This document shows, piece after piece, positions 1 through 8,661 of a DNA stretch of 36,231 bases; the first letter of the stretch is position 1, and every line of letters begins with the position of its first letter. A model generated the notes under the pieces. It had not been told where the DNA came from and made no database searches. It saw only the letters and a list, made by a program, of their open reading frames with translations. The stretch lies in the NCBI GenBank assembly GCA_905612435.1, contig CAJQRZ010000017.1, forward strand, positions 1-36,231, given 5' to 3'. Both the position numbers and the translations under genes were made by a program. Source of the stretch: an uncultured Candidatus Pelagibacter sp. Its GTDB lineage: Bacteria > Pseudomonadota > Alphaproteobacteria > Pelagibacterales > Pelagibacteraceae.

Positions 1-128
1 TAATGAAAAAATATAATATTCCTGAAGGCAAAGAGTTGGGAATCAAACTTAAGATGATTGAAGAAATTTGGGTTAATAATAATTTTCAAATTTCAGAAAA
101 AGAAGTTCAAAAAATAGTAAATAATTAA
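1..128 (+). CDS. cca: Probable CCA tRNA nucleotidyltransferase / poly(A) polymerase family, C-terminal end (partial)
   Basis: Only the last 41 or so codons are inside the window, read in the frame that ends with TAA at 126-128. The visible peptide contains PEGKELGIKLKMIEE followed by a tryptophan and an acidic/amide-rich helix. This fits the extreme C-terminus of alphaproteobacterial CCA-adding enzymes, where a G-x-x-(L/I)-G-x-x-L segment is followed by an E-x-W helix and a short 'NDF/NNF' stretch. The family repairs or adds the 3' CCA of tRNAs. The catalytic domain lies upstream of the window, so the call rests on a short tail and is tentative. Its stop codon overlaps the end of the convergent greA gene by 4 bases. 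Confidence 0.5.
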   Translation, partial: MKKYNIPEGKELGIKLKMIEEIWVNNNFQISEKEVQKIVNN

Positions 129-601
129 AGATATTTAACGTCTTTAATCTCAAATTTTTTAACTCCTGCAGGAGTGGTTATCTCAACTAAATCATTTTTA
201 TTTTTTCCAATTAATCCCTTCCCAATAGGTGATTGAAAATAAATTAGTTTTTTTTGTAAATCAGCCTCATCTTTTCCAACAATTTTATAATTAATTTTTT
301 CATTAGTATCAAGATTTTCTAAATGCACTGTTGAACCAAAAATAACTTTTCCATCATTACTGATCTTTGTAACATCAATTACATTTGCTCGAGCAATAAT
401 GTCGTTGATTTCCGTTATTCTACCTTCATTGTGAGATTGTTCTTCTTTAGCGGCATGGTATTCAGCATTCTCTTTTAAATCTCCATGTGATCTTGCCTCG
501 GAAATTGCAGCAACTATTTTAGGACGTTTTTTTTCTTTTAAGAAAATTAATTCTTCTTTTAATTTTTCCAAACTTGCTAATGTTATTGGCTCTTTATCCA
601 T
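125..601 (-). CDS. greA: Transcription elongation factor GreA
   Basis: GreA enters the secondary channel of RNA polymerase and stimulates cleavage of backtracked transcripts. The 158-residue length is standard. An N-terminal coiled coil (about residues 8-75) carries the acidic tip in the segment GDLKENAEYHAAKEEQ, with D41 and E44 in the positions that chelate the catalytic magnesium. The C-terminal FKBP-like domain includes the conserved FGSTVHL and SPIGKGLIGK segments. The ATG at 599-601 sits one base from the hemF stop at 603, so hemF and greA look co-transcribed with trmL. The 3' end overlaps the convergent upstream gene by 4 bases, leaving no room for a separate terminator. Identification is secure. 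Confidence 0.97.
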   Translation of the reverse strand: MDKEPITLASLEKLKEELIFLKEKKRPKIVAAISEARSHGDLKENAEYHAAKEEQSHNEGRITEINDIIARANVIDVTKISNDGKVIFGSTVHLENLDTNEKINYKIVGKDEADLQKKLIYFQSPIGKGLIGKNKNDLVEITTPAGVKKFEIKDVKYL

Positions 602-602
602 A

Positions 603-1430
603 TTAATTCCATTTTGCTATTGGAGGTAAAGACATTAAAATGCCCTCAACATTGCCTCCAGTTTGTAAACCAAATTTTGTTCCTCTATCATAAAGTAAAT
701 TAAATTCAGCATATCTTCCTCTTTTAATATACTGTAATTCTTTTTCTTTTGCAGTCCATTTTTTCTTATATTTTTTATTTATTATAGAATTAAGTATCAT
801 TTGAAAAGTTACACCAAGATCACAGACAAATTTGAAGTCTTTTTTCCAATTATTTTTTTTATTATCAAAAAAAATCCCCCCTATGCCTCTAGTTTCTCTT
901 CTATGAGGAAGGTAAAAATATTCATCACACCACTTTTTATATTTTTTGAAATAATTTTTATCATGTCGATCACACATTTTTTTTAACTCTTTATGAAGAA
1001 ATGCTTTTTCTTTATCATCTTTAATACATGGGGTTATATCCATTCCGCCACCAAACCAATCATGTGTAGTATAAATATATCTAGTATTAAAATGAATTGC
1101 AGGTACATGGGGATTATTCATATGCATAACAACTGAAATTCCAGATGCCCAAAAATTTGGATTTTTATTTGCTCCTGGAATTTTTTTTTTCATTTCATTA
1201 GTAAATTTTCCACATACTTCAGAAAAATTTACACCAACTTTTTCAAAAATCTTACCACCTTTTAAAATTCTGAATTCGCCACCACCTTTGTCTTTAATTT
1301 TATCCCTATTCCATATTTTTGATCTGAATTTTATTTTATTTTTTTCTAATTTTTCAATATCATTACAAATAGTATTTTGTAATAATTTGAACCAATTTCG
1401 AGCAAGTTTTTTTTTAATTTCTTTATCCAT
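603..1430 (-). CDS. hemF: Oxygen-dependent coproporphyrinogen III oxidase HemF
   Basis: HemF carries out the O2-dependent oxidative decarboxylation of coproporphyrinogen III to protoporphyrinogen IX in heme synthesis. The 275-residue protein has the family's signature blocks in order: HMNNPHVPAIHFNTRYI (about residues 103-119), WFGGGMDITP, HRRETRGIGGIFFDN, and RGRYAEFNLLYDRGTKFGL followed by GGNVEGILMSLPP at the C-terminus. Length is slightly below the roughly 300 residues of the E. coli enzyme. It overlaps the trmL stop in a TAATG junction, so the two are probably translationally coupled. An aerobic-only heme enzyme fits an obligate aerobe and the neighbouring cytochrome bc1 genes. Confidence 0.96.
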   Translation of the reverse strand: MDKEIKKKLARNWFKLLQNTICNDIEKLEKNKIKFRSKIWNRDKIKDKGGGEFRILKGGKIFEKVGVNFSEVCGKFTNEMKKKIPGANKNPNFWASGISVVMHMNNPHVPAIHFNTRYIYTTHDWFGGGMDITPCIKDDKEKAFLHKELKKMCDRHDKNYFKKYKKWCDEYFYLPHRRETRGIGGIFFDNKKNNWKKDFKFVCDLGVTFQMILNSIINKKYKKKWTAKEKELQYIKRGRYAEFNLLYDRGTKFGLQTGGNVEGILMSLPPIAKWN

Positions 1431-1891
1431 TATTTAGTAAAGCTGGTTTGTCTTAAATTTTCTGAAAGAATTATAGCAACCGAAGAGGCTATATTTAAAG
1501 ATCTTTTATTAATCACCATAGGTATTTTTAATCTATATTTGATTAAATTATGAATATGATCAGGTACGCCAGCGCTTTCTCTACCAAACAGCAGTGTATC
1601 ATTACTTTCAAATTTAAAAGTGGCATATGACTCTGCTGATTTTGTTGTCATTAATATTACCCTTTGATTTCTTTTTGATTTAAAGAATTCATCAGAACTT
1701 TGATAAAATTTAATCATTTTTTCATCTATATAATCCATCACTACTCTTTTAAACCTTTTATCACTGAATAAAAATCCACATGGCTCTATAATTTCCAAAT
1801 TAGCACCAAGACAAGAACATATTCTTATAATTGCAGCAGTATTTTGGGGAATATCTGGTTCGTATAAGGCTATTTTAGGTCTTAAATTCAT
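1430..1891 (-). CDS. trmL: tRNA (cytidine/uridine(34)-2'-O)-methyltransferase, TrmL type (SpoU/TrmH superfamily)
   Basis: This 153-residue protein is a minimal SPOUT methyltransferase that 2'-O-methylates the wobble base of certain tRNA-Leu species using SAM. The three SpoU motifs are visible: an N-terminal block with PDIPQNTAAIIRICSCLG (about residues 13-30), the central LLFGRESAGVP, and the C-terminal knot segment IPMVINKRSLNIASSVAI. There is no extra N-terminal RNA-binding domain, which matches TrmL rather than TrmH or RlmB. It is the first gene of the minus-strand run trmL-hemF-greA and is divergent from petA across 85 bases. The family is certain; the substrate position is inferred from size and motif similarity. 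Confidence 0.9.
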   Translation of the reverse strand: MNLRPKIALYEPDIPQNTAAIIRICSCLGANLEIIEPCGFLFSDKRFKRVVMDYIDEKMIKFYQSSDEFFKSKRNQRVILMTTKSAESYATFKFESNDTLLFGRESAGVPDHIHNLIKYRLKIPMVINKRSLNIASSVAIILSENLRQTSFTK

Positions 1892-1976
1892 TGTTTCTGT
1901 GTCATTGTTTCAGTGGAAATAAAACTTTTTTCTTATATGAAATCATATATTAAATATTAAAAAACAAAAAATTAAA
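1892..1976. promoter_or_regulatory. Divergent intergenic region trmL / petA
   Basis: These 85 bases separate two divergent transcription units and must hold promoters for both. The stretch is extremely AT-rich, with TATATT at 1946-1951 as a possible -10 element for petA, but I find no convincing -35 partner on either strand. No clear Shine-Dalgarno sequence precedes petA. The regulatory role is inferred from gene orientation. Confidence 0.35.
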
Positions 1977-2486
1977 ATGTCAGAAAAAAAGACTGAAAGA
2001 AGAGAATTTTTATTTACAGCCTCATATGCTGTAGGTGCTGTAGGAGTAGGAGCAGTTATTTGGCCTTTAGTTGATCAAATGAATCCTGATGCATCTGTTA
2101 AAGCTTTAGCGAGTACAGAAGTTGATGTTAGTTCAGTTGAGCTAGGAAAAGCTATTACAGTGCTTTGGAGAGGAAAACCAGTTTTTATTAAAAGAAGAAC
2201 TCCTGAAGAGATAGTTGAAGCAAGAGCAGTTAAAATGGAAGATTTAAAAGATCCACAAAAAGATGAAGATAGAGCAAAAGATCCAGAGTGGTTAGTGATG
2301 CTGGGTGTTTGCACTCATTTAGGATGTGTCCCACTAAACGATAAAGGTGATTATAATGGATGGTTTTGCCCATGCCATGGATCACACTATGATACATCTG
2401 GAAGAATAAGAAAAGGTCCTGCTCCAACAAATATGGAAATTCCAAAATATGAATTTGTAAATAGTAATACAATTATAATTGGGTAA
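1977..2486 (+). CDS. petA: Ubiquinol-cytochrome c reductase iron-sulfur subunit (Rieske protein)
   Basis: This is the Rieske [2Fe-2S] subunit of the cytochrome bc1 complex, which moves electrons from ubiquinol to cytochrome c1. The 169-residue protein has an N-terminal RR pair (residues 8-9, ERREFL) before a single membrane span (about residues 13-33), consistent with Tat-dependent insertion. The cluster-binding motifs are complete: C112-T-H114-L-G-C117 and C131-P-C133-H134-G-S, giving two Cys and two His ligands plus the C117-C133 disulfide pair. It starts the petA-petB-petC operon, 10 bases before petB. Identification is secure. Confidence 0.98.
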   Translation: MSEKKTERREFLFTASYAVGAVGVGAVIWPLVDQMNPDASVKALASTEVDVSSVELGKAITVLWRGKPVFIKRRTPEEIVEARAVKMEDLKDPQKDEDRAKDPEWLVMLGVCTHLGCVPLNDKGDYNGWFCPCHGSHYDTSGRIRKGPAPTNMEIPKYEFVNSNTIIIG

Positions 2487-2496
2487 AAAATAAATT

Positions 2497-3756
2497 ATGA
2501 GTGATCACGAGTATGTTCCTAAGTCAAAATTTGGAAAATGGTTTAATGATAGATTGCCACTTTTATCACTAGGAAATCATTTAGCAGATTATCCAACTCC
2601 TAAAAACTTAAATTACTGGTGGACTTTTGGTGGGATATTAACTTTTTGTTTAATTATTCAAATTGTTACAGGTTTAACTTTGGCAATGCACTACATTGCT
2701 CATGCGGATTTTGCTTTTGAAAGTGTTGAGCATATAATGAGGGATGTAAATTATGGTTGGTTAATTAGATATATTCATTCAAATGGTGCTTCTATGTTTT
2801 TCTTAGCAGTTTATATTCACATCTTTAGATCTTTATTTTATGGTTCTTATAAATCGCCAAGAGAAATAATTTGGATAATTGGAATAATAATTTATCTTTT
2901 AATGATGGCTGCGGCATTCATGGGATATGTTCTTCCGTGGGGTCAAATGAGTTTTTGGGGGGCGACTGTTATTACTAATCTTTTTAGTGCAATACCTTTT
3001 GTCGGTGAAGGAATAGTTCAGTGGTTATGGGGAGGCTACTCAGTAGGTAACCCTACTTTAACGAGGTTTTTTACACTCCACTACTTAATACCATTTTTAA
3101 TTTTGGGCTTAGTAGCTCTTCATATTTGGGCACTACATGTTCCTGGAAATAATAATCCTATAGGAATTGATGTTAAAAAACCTTCAAGAGATACCGTACC
3201 ATTTCATCCATACATAGTCATTAAGGATGGATTTGCTTTATTAATGTTTATGATTGTTTTTGCATTTTTTGTTTTTTATTCACCAAATATCTTAGGTCAT
3301 GCAGATAATTACATTGAAGCAAATCCGATGGTCACGCCTGCTCATATTGTCCCAGAGTGGTATCTATTACCTTTTTATGCAATTTTAAGATCTATACCTG
3401 ATAAGCTAATGGGTGTTGTTGCGATGTTGTCAGCAATTTTAATTTTAGCGGCACTTCCATGGTTAGATACATCAAAAATTAGGTCTGCAGTATTTAGACC
3501 TTTATATAAACAATTTTATTGGATATTGGTGGCTGACGTAATAATACTTGGTTATGTGGGTGCAATGCCAGCAGAAGGACTCTATTTGTTAATTGCTAGA
3601 GTTACTACAGCATATTATTTTATACATTTTTTAATGATCCTTCCAATCCTAGGGTTTAAAGAAAAAACTTTACCTGTGCCTCTAAGTATTACGGAGCCAG
3701 TTCTTGGAAGTCATCCAAATCAATCAACTGTTAAAAAAAAAGAGAATTTAAATTAA
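2497..3756 (+). CDS. petB: Cytochrome b subunit of the bc1 complex
   Basis: This is the membrane-embedded, quinone-oxidising core of complex III. The 419-residue length matches the unsplit bacterial/mitochondrial-type cytochrome b. Four heme-ligand histidines are seen as two pairs 14 residues apart: H94 and H108 in helix B, H195 and H209 in helix D. The quinol-site PEWY motif is at residues 285-288. The [19 protein letters not shown] block (about 144-162) is also typical. Many hydrophobic helices follow through residue ~390, then a hydrophilic tail. The operon is often named fbcFBC or petABC. It lies between petA and petC with short spacers. Confidence 0.98.
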   Translation: MSDHEYVPKSKFGKWFNDRLPLLSLGNHLADYPTPKNLNYWWTFGGILTFCLIIQIVTGLTLAMHYIAHADFAFESVEHIMRDVNYGWLIRYIHSNGASMFFLAVYIHIFRSLFYGSYKSPREIIWIIGIIIYLLMMAAAFMGYVLPWGQMSFWGATVITNLFSAIPFVGEGIVQWLWGGYSVGNPTLTRFFTLHYLIPFLILGLVALHIWALHVPGNNNPIGIDVKKPSRDTVPFHPYIVIKDGFALLMFMIVFAFFVFYSPNILGHADNYIEANPMVTPAHIVPEWYLLPFYAILRSIPDKLMGVVAMLSAILILAALPWLDTSKIRSAVFRPLYKQFYWILVADVIILGYVGAMPAEGLYLLIARVTTAYYFIHFLMILPILGFKEKTLPVPLSITEPVLGSHPNQSTVKKKENLN

Positions 3757-3760
3757 TCAA

Positions 3761-4540
3761 GTGAAAAATATTTTTAAAATATCCTATTTGACCATTTTGC
3801 TATTAGCAACTACGCACCAAGTTAAAGCAGAAGAAAAAGTAGAGCTTTTAAAAACAGATTGGAGTTTTAAAGGTTTATTTGGAACGTTTGATAGGGGATC
3901 ATTACAAAGGGGTTATCAGGTGTACACAGAGGTATGTGCCTCATGTCACTCAATGAAATATTTAAGTTATAGAAATTTATCCGAAAAAGGTGGACCAGAG
4001 TTTTCTATAGAGCAAGCAAAAGCCATAGCAGCAAGTTTTGAGGTAACAGATGGTCCAAATGAAGATGGAGAAATGTTTCAAAGACCAGGAAAACTATCTG
4101 ATAAATTTGTAATGCCGTACGGAAATGTAAAAGAAGCTCAAGCTGCAAATGGTGGAGCCTATCCTCCTGATATGTCAGTTTTGGCAAAAGCAAGAAGTGG
4201 TGGAGTTGACTACATTTATTCAGTTCTTCTAGGTTATGAAGATCCTCCAAGTGGAGTAACTTTAGATGATGGTGTCTATTATAATAAGTATATGTATGGA
4301 AATAATATTAAGATGTCTCAACCTCTATATGATGGTTCAGTTGAATATAGTGGTGGCACAGAGGCCACCAAGGAACAAATGGCAAAAGATGTAACAACAT
4401 TTTTAATGTGGACCGCAGAACCTCATTTAGAAGCTAGACATAAAATGGGATTTAAAGCAATTTTGTATTTAATTATTTTAACTATTTTAGTTTACTTTAG
4501 TATGAAGAAGATTTGGTCACGTATTGAATCTGAAGTTTAG
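3761..4540 (+). CDS. petC: Cytochrome c1
   Basis: Cytochrome c1 accepts electrons from the Rieske protein and passes them to soluble cytochrome c. The 259-residue precursor begins with GTG at 3761, directly after the petB stop. It has a cleavable signal peptide (about residues 1-23, ending VKAEE), the heme-binding C59-A-S-C62-H63 motif, a likely axial methionine at M185 in KMSQPLYDG, and a C-terminal membrane anchor (about 232-250) followed by basic residues. The last 24 bases overlap the 3' end of the convergent ychF gene, so the end of each coding region is antisense to the other. Confidence 0.97.
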   Translation: MKNIFKISYLTILLLATTHQVKAEEKVELLKTDWSFKGLFGTFDRGSLQRGYQVYTEVCASCHSMKYLSYRNLSEKGGPEFSIEQAKAIAASFEVTDGPNEDGEMFQRPGKLSDKFVMPYGNVKEAQAANGGAYPPDMSVLAKARSGGVDYIYSVLLGYEDPPSGVTLDDGVYYNKYMYGNNIKMSQPLYDGSVEYSGGTEATKEQMAKDVTTFLMWTAEPHLEARHKMGFKAILYLIILTILVYFSMKKIWSRIESEV

Positions 4541-5590
4541 TATATCACCATCTTTAACAATATAATCTTTTCCTTCAAGTCTCATTTTTCCATTTGTTTT
4601 TGAATTTATCCAGCCTTGATTAGCGATAAAGTTTTGATAGGAAATCGTTTCAGCTCTTATAAAACCTTTTTCAAAATCGGTATGAATTTCACCTGCAGCT
4701 TTTTGCGCTGTGCAGTTTTTTTGTATTGTCCAAGCTCGTGTTTCTTCAGGTCCAGAAGTAAAATATGTGTATAGCTCCAAAATATTATAGCCTTTTTGAA
4801 TCAGCATATTTAAGCCAGTTCTTTTTAATCCAATCATTTCCATATAATTTTTTTTTTCTTCGTTTTCTAACTGATTTATTTGATTTTCAATATCGGCCGA
4901 AACTATTAAAGTATTTTTTTCTCCAAATTTTTTAATAAAAGCATCTGTATAATGATTTCCATTTTGAACACTTTCCTCATCAACGTTACATACAAAAATT
5001 TTAGGTTTTAAAGATAGCAAACTGCTCTGGTTTAATATCTTTTTTTCGAATTGGTTGTGGAGGATTTGGATATCTTTAGAGTTATTTATACAATCTGAAG
5101 CTATTTCTAATATTTTTAATTGTTCTTCATCAACAGTTTTTTTATTATTCTTTTCTAATCTTTTTTGAATAGACTCTAAATCTGCGAGCATCATTTCTGT
5201 TTCAATGATTTCTAAATCTCGTATTGGATCTACTGTTAGGTTTACATTTTGAATGTCATCAGAGTCAAAACATCTAATCATATGAATTATTGCGTCAACC
5301 TCTCTAATATGAGATAAAAATTTATTGCCCAACCCTTCTCCTTTTGAAGCACCTTTTACAAGACCTGCGATATCTACAAATTCAATAGTTGTGTTTATTT
5401 TTTTTTTTGATTTTGATATTTCAACTAATTTATCCAATCTTTCATCTGGAACTGCCACAATACCTATGTTTGGATCTATTGTGCAAAATGGAAAGTTAGC
5501 TGCCTGAGCTTTACTAGAATTAGTCAATGCATTGAAGAGCGTTGATTTACCAACATTAGGCAAACCAACAATTCCACACTTAAAACTCAT
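4517..5590 (-). CDS. ychF: Redox-regulated ATPase/GTPase YchF (Obg family)
   Basis: YchF/Ola1 is a conserved ribosome-associated P-loop NTPase of the Obg family linked to stress responses and translation. The 357 residues contain the P-loop GLPNVGKS (9-16), the G3 motif DIAG (73-76) followed by LVKGASKGEGLG, and a G4 motif N-V-D-E, matching the NxxE form that in this family favours ATP over GTP. A coiled-coil insertion (roughly 130-200) and a C-terminal TGS-like domain follow. It starts immediately after the pth stop with no gap. The chain lgt to ychF is likely read mostly as one unit. The 3' end overlaps petC by 24 bases. Confidence 0.97.
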   Translation of the reverse strand: MSFKCGIVGLPNVGKSTLFNALTNSSKAQAANFPFCTIDPNIGIVAVPDERLDKLVEISKSKKKINTTIEFVDIAGLVKGASKGEGLGNKFLSHIREVDAIIHMIRCFDSDDIQNVNLTVDPIRDLEIIETEMMLADLESIQKRLEKNNKKTVDEEQLKILEIASDCINNSKDIQILHNQFEKKILNQSSLLSLKPKIFVCNVDEESVQNGNHYTDAFIKKFGEKNTLIVSADIENQINQLENEEKKNYMEMIGLKRTGLNMLIQKGYNILELYTYFTSGPEETRAWTIQKNCTAQKAAGEIHTDFEKGFIRAETISYQNFIANQGWINSKTNGKMRLEGKDYIVKDGDILNFRFNT

Positions 5591-6151
5591 TTACTTATTA
5601 TTTACAGTGCTTGAAAAAAGATTTAATTTTTTATCAAGTAAAATTGACATAGAGTCAACAATATCGGTTGTAATTTTTTTTAATTCTATTTTTTCCTCTT
5701 CATCAAAATCTTTAAGTACATGATCTGTAACATCAGCTTTAGTTTTTGGTTTACCAATGCCAACTCTCACTCTTGAATAATCTTTTCCTATAAACTTATC
5801 AAGTGATTCAATTCCATTATGACCAGCACTTGAGCCTCCAAATTTTGCTTTAATTTTTCCAAAATCAATATCTATATCATCATGAAAAACAATTATATCT
5901 TCTGCATTTATTTTAAAATATTCAATTAATTCTCTAATACATATTCCTGAATTATTCATAAATGTTAAAGGTTTGATTGCATAAACCTTTTTTTCATTAA
6001 TAATTCCTGTTGTTAATAGTCCCTTAAATTTTGGTTTTTGCTTAGATAAGCTAAATTTTTGATTTATTGCATCAATAATTTTGAATCCGATATTATGCCT
6101 ATTATCCTCACTATCTCGAGTGGGATTACCTAAACCTACAAATAAGAACAT
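5591..6151 (-). CDS. pth: Peptidyl-tRNA hydrolase
   Basis: Pth cleaves the ester bond of peptidyl-tRNAs dropped by ribosomes, recycling the tRNA. The 186-residue protein has the GLGNPT start (residues 6-11; N9 in the substrate-binding position), catalytic H19 in NRHNIGF, the KPLTFMNNSG block, the FHDDIDIDFGKI segment with the activating aspartate, and SSAGHNGI with the conserved HNG. It sits between rplY and ychF, the common rplY-pth-ychF order of proteobacteria. A small hairpin lies in the 42-base spacer upstream. The C-terminus (about 170-186) is a basic/polar extension. Confidence 0.97.
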   Translation of the reverse strand: MFLFVGLGNPTRDSEDNRHNIGFKIIDAINQKFSLSKQKPKFKGLLTTGIINEKKVYAIKPLTFMNNSGICIRELIEYFKINAEDIIVFHDDIDIDFGKIKAKFGGSSAGHNGIESLDKFIGKDYSRVRVGIGKPKTKADVTDHVLKDFDEEEKIELKKITTDIVDSMSILLDKKLNLFSSTVNNK

Positions 6152-6163
6152 AATTTTTTATTT

Positions 6164-6184
6164 AAAAAACTGGGAGTTTTCACT
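6164..6184 (-). terminator. Small hairpin with T-run between rplY and pth (possible weak terminator/attenuator)
   Basis: On the minus strand, rplY is followed by AAAACT-CCC-AGTTTT (6166-6180), a perfect 6-bp stem with a 3-base loop, running into a T-rich stretch that leads to the pth start at 6151. The stem is mostly A-T, so it would be weak and may allow read-through. In such AT-rich DNA a chance origin is possible. Confidence 0.25.
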
Positions 6185-6193
6185 ATTTTTTGA

Positions 6194-6913
6194 TTATTTT
6201 TTTTCTGCAGGGGCTTTTTTAACGTCACCTTCTTTTTTATCAGTTTCTTTTTTATCTCCATCAGCAGCTTTTGCCTCACCATCTGTGCCTTCAGTGGTAA
6301 CCTCAGTACCTTCCGTTCCTTCTGCAGCTTCAGCAGGTTTTTCAGGTTCTTTCATTACGGTAGGAGCTGCTAGTGTTGCCACAACAAAATCTCTTCCCTG
6401 AATAGTTGGAGTAACATTCTCTGGCAATTTAATAGATGAAATTTTAAAACTTTCACCAATATCAACACCATCAAGATCAACAATTAGTTCAGTTGGAATA
6501 TTTTCTGTTGGGCATTTTAATTCAACTTTTCTTCTGACTATATTTAATACCCCACCTCTTTTTAATCCTGGAGATTTTTCATTATTTATAAATTTTACCG
6601 GTATTTCTAAAATTACTTTTGCACCTTTGATTATTCTAAGAAAGTCAATATGTATAGGTTCATCAGAAACAACATCATACATAATTTCTTTAGGAAGTAC
6701 ATTTTCAGATTTTCCATCTATATTAAGAATTAAAATATTTGATAAAAAATTTTCTTTATCTACTAATGATCTGATTATTTTTTTTGAAATAGAAATTTTT
6801 TGATTTTGATCTGCACCACCGTATATTATAGCCGGAACATTCCCTTGTTTTCTAAGAGAGTTTATTTCTCCCTTAGTTTTTGTATCTCTAGTGGTAACAT
6901 CTACTGAATTCAT
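6194..6913 (-). CDS. rplY: Large ribosomal subunit protein bL25, Ctc/TL5 long form
   Basis: bL25 binds 5S rRNA. This is the long, two-domain Ctc/TL5 form: the N-terminal L25 domain (about residues 1-90, with RDTKTKGEINSLRKQGNVPAIIYGG) and the TL5 beta domain (about 95-185, with LNIVRRKVELKCP and LPENVTPTI). A low-complexity tail of about 50 residues, rich in Glu, Ala, Lys, Thr and Gly, follows from about residue 190. The tail DNA is visibly less AT-rich than its surroundings, as expected from Ala/Gly codons. Such tails are common in alphaproteobacterial bL25. It lies 44 bases downstream of prs on the same strand. Confidence 0.96.
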   Translation of the reverse strand: MNSVDVTTRDTKTKGEINSLRKQGNVPAIIYGGADQNQKISISKKIIRSLVDKENFLSNILILNIDGKSENVLPKEIMYDVVSDEPIHIDFLRIIKGAKVILEIPVKFINNEKSPGLKRGGVLNIVRRKVELKCPTENIPTELIVDLDGVDIGESFKISSIKLPENVTPTIQGRDFVVATLAAPTVMKEPEKPAEAAEGTEGTEVTTEGTDGEAKAADGDKKETDKKEGDVKKAPAEKK

Positions 6914-6957
6914 AAAACAAAGGCTTGTAACTTATGTTCTTTAATAATTCAAGTTAA

Positions 6958-7890
6958 TTATTTGAATAAATCTGATACAGACGTAGAATTAGAAATTCGC
7001 TTAATTGCTTCTCCCATTAAGTTAGATATTGTCAAAACTTCAATATTTTTAGCTTTCTTAAGTCTTTCATTGTTATCAATAGTGTCTGTTATGACTAATT
7101 TTTTGATAACTGATTTTGTAATTTTTTCAACGGCTTCTCCGCTTAATACTCCATGAGTAATATAAACATAAACTTCTTTTGCGCCTCTATCCTTAAGAGC
7201 TTTAGCAGCATTAATAATAGTACCTCCAGAGTCAATTATATCATCAACAATAATACAAGTCTTTCCGTTAACATTTCCAATAACATTCATTACTTTAGAT
7301 TTTCCAGGGGCAGGTCTTCTTTTATCAACTATTGCTAAACCAACATCTAATAGTTTGCCTAGTGCTCTAGCTCTTTCAGTTCCACCAACATCAGGAGCAA
7401 CACAAATAATATTTTTACTTTTAATATTTTTTTTTGCATGTCTCGCAAAAATGGGAGTAGCAAATAAGTTATCTACAGGAATATCAAAAAAACCTTGAAT
7501 TTGACCGGCATGAAGATCTACAGTTACAACTCTATCCGCACCAGCTTTAGTAATTAAATTTGAAACTAGTTTTGCAGAAATTGAAGTTCTAGGTGCTACT
7601 TTTCTGTCTTGTCTAGCATACCCAAAATAAGGAATAACAGCAGTAATATTTTTTGCAGAAGATCTTTTAAGGGCATCGATACATAATAGTAATTCCATTA
7701 AATTATCATTAGCAGGAGAAGAAGTGGACTGTATAATAAAAATACTGTTACCTCTAATATTTTCATTAATTTCGATATAAATTTCGCCATCAGCAAACTT
7801 TCTAATACTGGAGTTGATTAATTTAGATTTTAATTTTGTAGAAATTTTTTTACTTAAAGCTTTGTTGCTATTTCCAGTTAATAATTTCAT
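6958..7890 (-). CDS. prs: Ribose-phosphate pyrophosphokinase (PRPP synthetase)
   Basis: Prs makes 5-phosphoribosyl-1-pyrophosphate from ribose-5-phosphate and ATP, feeding purine, pyrimidine, histidine and tryptophan synthesis. The 310-residue length is standard for class I enzymes. Visible motifs are [16 protein letters not shown] (32-47), [10 protein letters not shown] (88-97), [12 protein letters not shown] (124-135) with the metal-binding histidine, the catalytic KRRPAPGK segment (190-197), and the PRPP-binding loop [10 protein letters not shown] (215-224). The gene is 9 bases downstream of pgeF and 44 upstream of rplY. Being next to rplY and pth is a common proteobacterial arrangement. 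Confidence 0.98.
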   Translation of the reverse strand: MKLLTGNSNKALSKKISTKLKSKLINSSIRKFADGEIYIEINENIRGNSIFIIQSTSSPANDNLMELLLCIDALKRSSAKNITAVIPYFGYARQDRKVAPRTSISAKLVSNLITKAGADRVVTVDLHAGQIQGFFDIPVDNLFATPIFARHAKKNIKSKNIICVAPDVGGTERARALGKLLDVGLAIVDKRRPAPGKSKVMNVIGNVNGKTCIIVDDIIDSGGTIINAAKALKDRGAKEVYVYITHGVLSGEAVEKITKSVIKKLVITDTIDNNERLKKAKNIEVLTISNLMGEAIKRISNSTSVSDLFK

Positions 7891-7899
7891 TGAGGTATC

Positions 7900-8661
7900 T
7901 TAATTAATCATAATTATTGAAATATTTCTACCATAATCATTCTCATTATTGAAAATTGATCTTCTTGCACTAAAAAAATGATTTTTTGTATCAAAAGTAT
8001 TTTTGTTAATTATTTCTAGGTTTTTAACACCCAACTTTTCTAATTGATAGTAAATATACTTATTAAGGCTAAAATAAGTTTTATTTTTTATAATTTTGAA
8101 AAATTTTTTATTTTTTTTGTCTTTTTTATTAAACTTTTCTTTAAAATCTTTTTTAACTTCATAGTTTTTTTGAGAAATACATGGACCAATTATTCCAATT
8201 AAGTTTTTGGTTTCACTTCCATTTTTAATTAAAAAATTTATTACTTTTTTTATTATTTCTTTGTATGCACCTTTCCATCCAGCATGAATAGCAGAAATAA
8301 TTTTTTTATGCCTATCGTAAATTAATATTGGCGCACAGTCTGCAGTTAAAACACCCAATGCAATTCCTTTAATATCTGTAATTAATGCATCACCTTTAAG
8401 TTTTGTATTATTAAATTTATAATTTTTATTTATAAAATGAAATTTATTACTGTGGATTTGATCTAATATAATAAGTTTTTTATAGGGAGTACGAATTTTA
8501 TTACAAACTATATTTAAATTTTTTAAGACATTCTTTTTTAAATCATTTGATCTTCTTCCACAATTTAAGCTACTATATATTCCCTCAGATTTTCCACCTT
8601 TTTTGTTAAAAAATCCGTGGCGTATTTCTTTAAATTTAAGAAGTTTTTTTGATTTTATCAA
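7900..8661 (-). CDS. pgeF: Peptidoglycan editing factor PgeF / YfiH-LACC1 family purine nucleoside phosphorylase-like enzyme
   Basis: This 253-residue protein belongs to the YfiH (DUF152) multicopper-oxidase-like fold. Members have been described both as PgeF, which limits misincorporation into peptidoglycan precursors, and as zinc-dependent purine nucleoside phosphorylase/adenosine deaminase enzymes. Family signatures are RHGFFNKKGG near the N-terminus, DQIHSN, LTADCAPILI (with the active-site Cys) and AIHAGWKGAYKEI (with the active-site His), then GPCISQKNYEV. It overlaps the MidA-like gene by 4 bases and ends 9 bases before prs. Lysine, asparagine and isoleucine are enriched even by the standard of its neighbours. 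The family is secure; the physiological substrate is not. Confidence 0.9.
   Translation of the reverse strand: MIKSKKLLKFKEIRHGFFNKKGGKSEGIYSSLNCGRRSNDLKKNVLKNLNIVCNKIRTPYKKLIILDQIHSNKFHFINKNYKFNNTKLKGDALITDIKGIALGVLTADCAPILIYDRHKKIISAIHAGWKGAYKEIIKKVINFLIKNGSETKNLIGIIGPCISQKNYEVKKDFKEKFNKKDKKNKKFFKIIKNKTYFSLNKYIYYQLEKLGVKNLEIINKNTFDTKNHFFSARRSIFNNENDYGRNISIIMIN

Noticed and set aside
6081-6401. A plus-strand open frame opposite the rplY tail, rich in Ser/Ala/Pro/Val
   Set aside because: It is the antisense reading of the low-complexity Glu/Ala/Lys tail of bL25; no start signal, no family resemblance, and the minus-strand gene is certain.
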